Source: Rhipidocladum racemiflorum
Lineage: Eukaryota; Streptophyta; Magnoliopsida; Poales; Poaceae
Direction: 5' to 3'
Assembly: GCA_036346355.1 (NCBI GenBank)
Contig: JAYEVF010000042.1
Coordinates: forward strand, 248,001-312,000
DNA length: 64,000 nt
Part shown: in pieces, positions 57,987 to 64,000 of the stretch
Position numbering within the stretch: position 1 is the stretch's first letter
Layout: every line of letters begins with the position of its first letter
Program-made: the position numbers and the translations under genes
The notes under the pieces: generated by a model
Told to the model about the DNA's origin: nothing
Seen by the model: only the letters and a program-made list of their open reading frames with translations
Database searches by the model: none

Positions 57987-59512
57987 TGATGGGTTTCAAG
58001 CATGGAAAACAAAAATTTTCCTACGAATGCAACCAAACACCAAGATCATATCTAGGAGATGCATGCAAACGGTTTCGTAGGACTCACCCTCAGAGACCGA
58101 AAGCGGGAATAACGCTCCCGCAAACAAACGTGGGTTGAAGTAGAGGTACACGCCCGACTTCAAAGTCGCGAAGATGAGCGCCACAAACGGCAGCGCCCGC
58201 ACTTGGTCACACGTGCGGAACAACGACGACCTCCAATCCCTCGATCCGGTAGGCGGCGGAAGTAGAGGATCCACGGGAAACTCCAACAACACTACGACTT
58301 AGTGGTGGTGGTGGAGAAATCTGTTCAAGCGCTTAGCTTAAGCCATCGCTTGAAAGGTGGAACAGCAGGAGGAAGGAGAAAAGACCAACCAAAGGGTCAT
58401 GGAGATTAGTCATGAGAGAGGAGCTCCACCCTCCCTTTTATAGGAGTGAGTTGACTCTCCATTCTCTCCATGTGAATGGACTCTCCATTCTCTCCATGTG
58501 AATGGACTCTCCATATGAATGGACTTTCCATTCTCTCCATGTGAATGGACTCTCCATGTGAATGGACTCTCCATTCTCTTCATGTGAATGTTCTGATATC
58601 CCGAAACTATTCCGGTGCTGTCCAAACTTTTCTCCGGTGTTCCGTATCCACTCAAAAGCGTCGATGAACCTTAAGTGTGTCACCCTACGGTTCGTGAATA
58701 AAATGGACATGATCAAGACACCTCTCTGATCAATAATCATCAGCGGGATCTGGAGATCCATAATGACTCCCACTTACTCAACGATGAACTAGTGATCGTG
58801 TGAACCAAAACCAACATAACCAATTCCTTTTGTCTCGCGATATATTACTTATCCGAGATCCGATCATTGGTATCAACTATACCTAGTTTGATCCTGCTAT
58901 CGATAAGTACTCTTTACTCGTTCGCGATATGACATTCTTGTGACCTAGTCACGTGCTTGCAAGCGATGTCAATGTGATATCACCGAGAGGGCCCAGAGTA
59001 TATCTCTCCGTCATCCTGGATGGACAAATCCCACTCTTGATGCATGAGCCTCAACTAATACTTTCATAGTACCCAAATCCATCTTTATAGTCACCGTGTT
59101 ACGGAGTGGCGTTTGATGTCATCAAAGTACTCTTCCGGAGTTAGTGATTGACATCATCTCATGGTCTAAGGAAAAGAGCTATTTTGTATATGTTCGATCA
59201 GCAACAAACTTTAATGACTTGATCGAATTTGCTATACCAACTTGGGTGTGTGTTCATCACATCATTCTTCTAATAATGTGACCCCGTTATTAACAACATC
59301 CAATGTTCATGATCAGGAAACCTTGATCATCAGTTAATCAACAAGCTAGTTTAAAAGAGAGGCTTTACTAGGAACCTTTTGTTTGTTTATTACACACACA
59401 TGTATCAACGTTTCCGGTTAATACAATTTTAGCATGAGAAATAAACATCTATTATAAACATGGAATAAGATAATAAACAATTTATTATTGCCTCTCGGGC
59501 ATATTCCCTTCA
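57987..59512 (-). repeat. Angela 5' LTR
   Basis: 1526 bp, TGATGGGTTTC to CCCTTCA. Differs from 51739-53258 by scattered changes and many short indels. Minisatellite at 58447-58594. Confidence 0.9.
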
Positions 59513-60180
59513 TCTTCTGCCTCCATGACTAGTTCAGGCCCAAGGAACGAACGTTCCCCGCTCTCAGACCAATTGAGAGGCGCCCGACAGCTACGACCAT
59601 AGAGTGCTTCGAATGTGGACATCTGGATGCTGGTTTGGTAGCTGTTGTTGTAGGCAAACTCAGCATACGGGAGACACTCATCCCATTTCTTCCCATAAGA
59701 CAGAACACAAGATCTCAACATATCCTCAAGTATCTGATTGACCCTCTCAGTTTGGCTGTCAGTTTGTGGGTGATATGCTGAGCTGTGAAGTAACTTAGTG
59801 CCCAACGCCTCATGCAAGCTTTTCCAGAACCGAGAAACAAACTGAGAGCCTCGGTTTGAAACTATCCGCTTTGGTACTCCATGAAGACATACAATCCGAG
59901 AGATGTACAACTCCGCATACCTCTTGAATTGATAAGCTGTGCGAACGGCTAGAAAATGTGCTGACTTGGTCAACCGGTCGACAATAACCCAAATTGAATC
60001 ATGACCCGAAGAAGTCGTGGGTAGGCCGGTAATGAAATCCATGCTAATATCCTCCCATTTCCGGCTTTGGGACGGGCAATGGTGAAGAGTGCCACCGGCT
60101 TGAGATGTTCCGCTTTCACCCTTTTGCAAACATCGCATTCGGACACATAACGAGCAATCTCGTGCTTCATGCGGAGTCCA
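59513..60180 (-). pseudogene. Minus Gypsy integrase, N-terminal part
   Basis: Zinc region ending CDVCKRVKAEHLKP near 60100. Core with SMDFITGLP, IVSNRGSQF and DSQTERVNQI. The second catalytic Asp (usual SDRG) reads Asn, so this copy lacks an active-site residue. The frame runs to the Copia insertion and resumes at 51733. Confidence 0.85.
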
Positions 60181-60297
60181 CCAAAATCGCTGCTTTCAAG
60201 TCTTGGTACATCTTATTGCTACCCGGATGAATGGTGAGCAAAGAGTTGTGTGCTTCATCAAGGATCGCCCGCTTCAACTCTTGGGCATCCGGGACAA

Positions 60298-62168
60298 CTA
60301 TGCGCTGGCCGAACCACAAGGTTCCTTGCTCATCCAGGCGAAACCAAGGGCTTGGCCAGAACTCACCTTGTCGCGAATTTGGGAGACACCCCCATCACCC
60401 TTCTGAGCCTCCCGAATCTGATCAAGTAATGTGGACTTCAATTCCACATTAGACAAGGTCCCTTCTTCTATCATTTCCAGGTTGAGCTTCTGGAACTCAG
60501 CACAAAGGGTGGCACTTCGTGGTGGAAGAGCAAGGCAATAGCATTGTACCTTGCGGCTCAATGCGTCAGCCACCACATTGGCCTTCCCAGGGTGGTAATG
60601 GACTTCCAAATTGTAGTCCTTTATCAATTCAAGCCACCGTCTTTGCCTCATATTCAGGTCTGCCTGCGTGAAGATGTACTTGAGGCTTTTGTGATCGGTG
60701 TAGACATTGCACTTGTTTCCCAAGAGATAATGGCGCCAAATCTTCAATGCATGGACCACTGCTGCAAGCTCCAAATCATGGGTGGGGTAGTGCTCTTCAT
60801 GACATTTTAGCTGCCGAGACGCATAAGCGACAACTCGGCTGTCTCCGCATAAGCACACACCGGTAGTCCGATGCCGATGCATCGCGATGAGACGTCGAAC
60901 GGCTCGTGAATATTGGGTCAGGTGAGGACCGGAGCTGTAGTGAGGCGCCGCTTGAGTGCGGAATGCCTCGTCACACCCCACGGACCACTTGAACTCGATG
61001 CCCTTCTTCAAGAATCTCGTCATAGGCTTGGCTATCTTGGAGAAGTCTGAATGAAACGGGCGATAATAGCCACCAAACCCAAGGAAATCAAGGATCTCGG
61101 TAGTGATGACTTGGGCTGTTCCCATTTGAGCACATCCTGTACTTTGCTTGGGTCGACAGCGACACCTTGCTCGGAGAGGACGTGCCCCAAGAACGATACC
61201 TCCTTCAGCCAAAATTCGCACTTGCTGAACTTGGCATAAAGGCGATGTTCTCGAAGCCTCCTGAGAACAATGTGAAGATGCTTGGCATGGTCTTCTTCAT
61301 TCGCCGAATAGATAAGGATGTCATCAATGAAGATGACCACAAAGGAATCAAGCTCTTCCATGAAGATAGAATTCATCATGTACATGAAGTATGCCGGTGC
61401 ATTCGTCAACCCGAACGACATGACGGTGTACTCGTACAGCCCATACCGAGTGGAGAAGGCTGTCTTCGGAATATCCTCAGCCCGGATCTTAATCTGATGG
61501 TACCCGAGCCTCAGGTCAATCTTGGAGAATACCCGAGCACCAGCAAGCTGATCGAACAGGATATCAATCCGCGGCAGAGGGTATTTGTTCTTGATAGTAA
61601 CTGCATTCAAAGGACGATAATCCACACATAGACGAAGAGAACCGTCCTTCTTAGTCACGAAGAGAGCCGAGCAGCCCCAAGGTGAGGAGCTTGGGCGAAT
61701 GAACCCCTTGTCCATCAGTTCCTTTAACTGCTTCTTCAATTCCGCCAATTCATTTGGCGGCATCCTATATGGCCGCTTGGACACGGGAGGCGATCCGGGT
61801 TGGAGTTCAACCACGAACTCAATGTCGCGATCGGCGGCATCCCGGCAGCCTGTGGGGAACACATCCGGTACTCGAAACCACGGAATGGACTCTAACTCCT
61901 CAATTTCAGCACCATTCAAGGAGCAAAGAGTGGCATTGCCACCATCGAGAAGTAGAGTCAATCGTCGCCCTTCGACCCCTTGAGCGAGATGGAGCGACGG
62001 GAACAATACGTAATGGCCTCTTTGTCGGGTTAGCCAATTCATGCCCAAGATAACATCTATCCCACGAAGGTCAAGGAGTAGCAAGTTGACAAGGAATGGA
62101 ACCCCTTGGATCAGAACAATTGCTTCTTGGACCACTTGATTAGCCACAATCTTTGAACCTTGCTTCAA
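60298..62168 (-). pseudogene. Minus Gypsy reverse transcriptase and RNase H
   Basis: RT is one frame at 62168-61032, including DVILGMNWL (end of protease), SKIDLRLGYHQIKI and the FIDD box at 61320-61331. A frameshift near 61090 is followed by the RNase H domain at 61000-60560 (YTDHKSLKYIF, VVADALSRK), with disturbed sequence near 60880-60930. In a live element it would copy the RNA genome. Confidence 0.85.
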
Positions 62169-62189
62169 TGAGGAAGGGGTGTTATCAGT

Positions 62190-63397
62190 AACTCACCCTC
62201 ATTTGATGATGCATAGCAAAATGCTTGCGAATTAATGAATGAGAATCCACTGAATCAAACAGAACTCTAGCATCATGCCCATCAATGCATAACATACCCA
62301 CAACACATGGTTGCTGTTTGGAATCGCCTCGGCGTCGGTGTAGTGGACCCGGCCATGCTTCGGGCGCTTGAGGTGCCTTCCCGTAGGGACGTGGAGGCGG
62401 TGCGCCTGAGGCCTTGGAGCATCGAGTCGCTGCCCGCTTGGGAAAAGGGCAATCTCGATGAAGTGTCCCGCGCGCCACGCTTGTAGCATGGGCCGAACTG
62501 AACTCGCCCCCGCTCTCACTCCCGGCGGTGGCGGTGGAGGCCGGGGAGCAGCAACGGGAGCAGGACGGGGCATCCCAGCTGGTAGCGGAAGTGTAGGAGC
62601 AGGTGCCCTCGGTAAAGGAAAGACAGTCCGAGCACGCTGCGAACTGCCGCCAGCTGGAAAATGTGTCGTCCTCTTCCGTTTCTTCTCTTCTTGGTGATTC
62701 TTCATCTTATGCTCAACAGTGATCGCCCGACTCACCAAGTTATTGAAGTCCGGGAAGTCACACACAGAGAGCTTGTCTTGCATCTTTGCTGACAGCCCAC
62801 CCATGAAGCGGTCCTGCTTCTTCTGATCATTGTTCACTTCTTCTGGCGCATATTGGGCCAAATAGTTGAACTCTCGAGAATAGTCCATCACAGACTTGTT
62901 CCACTGCTTGAGAGAGAGGAACTCCTGCCTCTTAATGTCCATGAGCCCCTTCGGGATGTGATACGCCCAAAGGCCTCACGGAACTCCGCCCAAGTCACCT
63001 GGTGACCGGCGGGCTGCATGACCAGAAATTAGCCCACCAAGCACCCAGGCCCTCAAGCCGTTGAGCGAAAGAGTGCCTTTTCATGATCTTCGCGGCGGAT
63101 GAGAGCAACCTGCTCAATTGTGCGCAACCAATCATCGCCTCAAGTGGAGCTGGGGCGAGAGAAGGTGGGTGGTGTGTATGCAAGAAATCCAGATAGCCAT
63201 TGGGGCGGTCTCGCCCATCGCGCCACCTCGAGGAGCTTGATTACGGACAAGCATCTCTGCATTCGGTTGGTTGTCCGCTGATTTTGTTCCGACCTCAAGA
63301 AGACATCCAAAAGGTTGGGAGGAGGAGGCGGATCGCCATCGTGAGGCTGCGATCGCCCCGCACCCTCATCACCTCCCATATCCCCGTGGGTCCTCAT
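62190..63397 (-). pseudogene. Minus Gypsy gag and protease
   Basis: ATG at 63397 (MRTHGDMGGDEGAG). The capsid part is at 62942-62700 (DYSREFNYLAQYAPEE, DRFMGGLSAKMQ). A proline-rich linker and a disrupted zinc knuckle follow near 62470. The protease motif reads LFDSVDSHSLI at about 62242-62262, with the Gly of D-S-G replaced by Val, so it should be inactive. At least three frameshifts. Confidence 0.8.
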
Positions 63398-63745
63398 TCT
63401 GTCGTCAACCAAAAGTAGACGACACGAGTTAGACACCACAAGGAAGGAATAAGCTCTTACACTCGGCCAAAATTCTAATTTAAACATGAGCTAGACAGTA
63501 GCACAATCTAACATACACAAAAGCATAGATCAAGATGCAAAATGACATGGCAAGGCATATGCATGCATGGTATGACATGAAATGCACGATTCCAACGTGA
63601 TCGCTTCTCCCACACTCATTATTCAACCCACGCAACCGAATTATAAACATAGGGCGGGTAATATAGCGTTAATTTCTACTAGAAGGCTAGTAAACCACAA
63701 TCAATCACCTAAGTGGTTGTCAAGTTTAGAGTTCGTCTTTATACA

Positions 63746-63761
63746 CCTTGCTCTGATACCA
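63746..63761 (-). other. Primer binding site of the minus Gypsy
   Basis: The minus strand reads TGGTATCAGAGCAAGG, four bases from the LTR. Matches initiator tRNA-Met. Confidence 0.9.
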
Positions 63762-63765
63762 GCCT

Positions 63766-64000
63766 TGAGAGGAGCCGCCCAGACTGTCCTCGAGCTATTG
63801 GAACACCCAGTTGACCTCATTGGATTTGGAGGCTAGCAACGATTCGCCGATGGCGCTCGCGATGCTAGCATCCAAGCCCAAATGAGATAACAGTGGGACC
63901 CTTCGAATAACTCGACAACAGCCCCGGTATTCCCCCGGTATGCGACCCGAACTCGCCCAGGATCGCCCCGCATACCGGTTTCCACCGTTATCACAACTCA
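63766..64000 (-). repeat. 5' LTR of the minus Gypsy, cut by window edge
   Basis: Starts TGAGAGGAGCC (plus strand) and matches 47482-47716 almost base for base. The rest is outside the window. Confidence 0.9.

Larger units (their letters stand above)
51739..59512 (-). mobile_element. Angela/BARE-type Ty1/Copia retrotransposon, degenerate
   Basis: 7774 bp with TCTTC at 51734-51738 and 59513-59517. LTRs are 51739-53258 and 57987-59512. On the minus strand the LTR begins with a stretch containing AATATGCCCGAGAGGCAATAATAAA, nearly the Angela/BARE consensus start. Order is gag, integrase, RT, RNase H. No intact frame. Inserted into the integrase of the minus-strand Gypsy in the same orientation. 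Confidence 0.9.
47482..64000 (-). mobile_element. Minus-strand Tekay-like Gypsy element split by an Angela Copia; right LTR cut
   Basis: 3' LTR at 47482-51105, coding from 51211 to 63397 on the minus strand, primer site at 63746-63761, and the first 235 bp of the 5' LTR from 63766. Domain order is gag, protease, RT, RNase H, integrase, chromodomain-like tail. The Angela Copia at 51739-59512 splits integrase. The LTR family differs from the 20816 element (it starts TGTCATGG on the minus strand), but the polyprotein is clearly related. All domains are frameshifted. Confidence 0.85.

Noticed and set aside
1..64000. tRNA or rRNA genes
   Set aside because: I found no cloverleaf with A and B boxes and no rRNA-like stretch; the tRNA-like matches are primer sites.

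Overview
This is plant nuclear DNA, most likely from a grass. One intact single-copy gene sits among deeply nested LTR retrotransposons of lineages typical of cereals: a Sirevirus-type Copia, an Angela/BARE-type Copia, a CRM-type Gypsy and Tekay/Del-type chromovirus Gypsies. I could not name a species.

Layout. 1-14486 is a stack of Tekay-type LTR fragments in alternating orientation, split by a complete minus-strand Sirevirus (2263-12308, target duplication GAAAG). 14487-15185 is a GC-rich fragment that may be a remnant of another LTR. 15540-20815 is the gene island: a promoter with GGCCCA and telo-box motifs, a 5'UTR exon, a 5'UTR intron carrying a foldback element and a Helitron-like insertion, and an uninterrupted 651-codon ORF for a ZRF1/DNAJC2-type J-protein. 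20816-46565 is one plus-strand Tekay element. Its 5' LTR holds an inverted solo LTR (TSD GACTC), which in turn holds a CRM element (23684-31528, TSD CACGT). Its gag holds a forward solo LTR (36679-40175, TSD CTTCT). Its 3' LTR holds a truncated copy of the same inverted LTR at the same site. 46566-47481 is unassigned sequence with a tandem repeat of about 160 bp. 47482-64000 is a minus-strand Tekay-like element whose integrase is split by an Angela-type Copia (51739-59512, TSD TCTTC); its 5' LTR runs off the right edge.

How it works together. The only host gene encodes a ribosome-associated Hsp40 that can also act on chromatin. The rest is a layered insertion record. Element ends, primer sites, polypurine tracts and target duplications can be read directly, but every polyprotein is broken by stops and frameshifts.

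The most notable unexplained structure is in the Tekay LTRs: clusters of 22-bp palindromes (two 10-nt arms around 2 nt), often about 73 bp apart, in which both arms have changed together. Two further short stem-loops recur near the LTR 3' ends. The presence of one inverted LTR at the same site in both LTRs of one element is also unusual.
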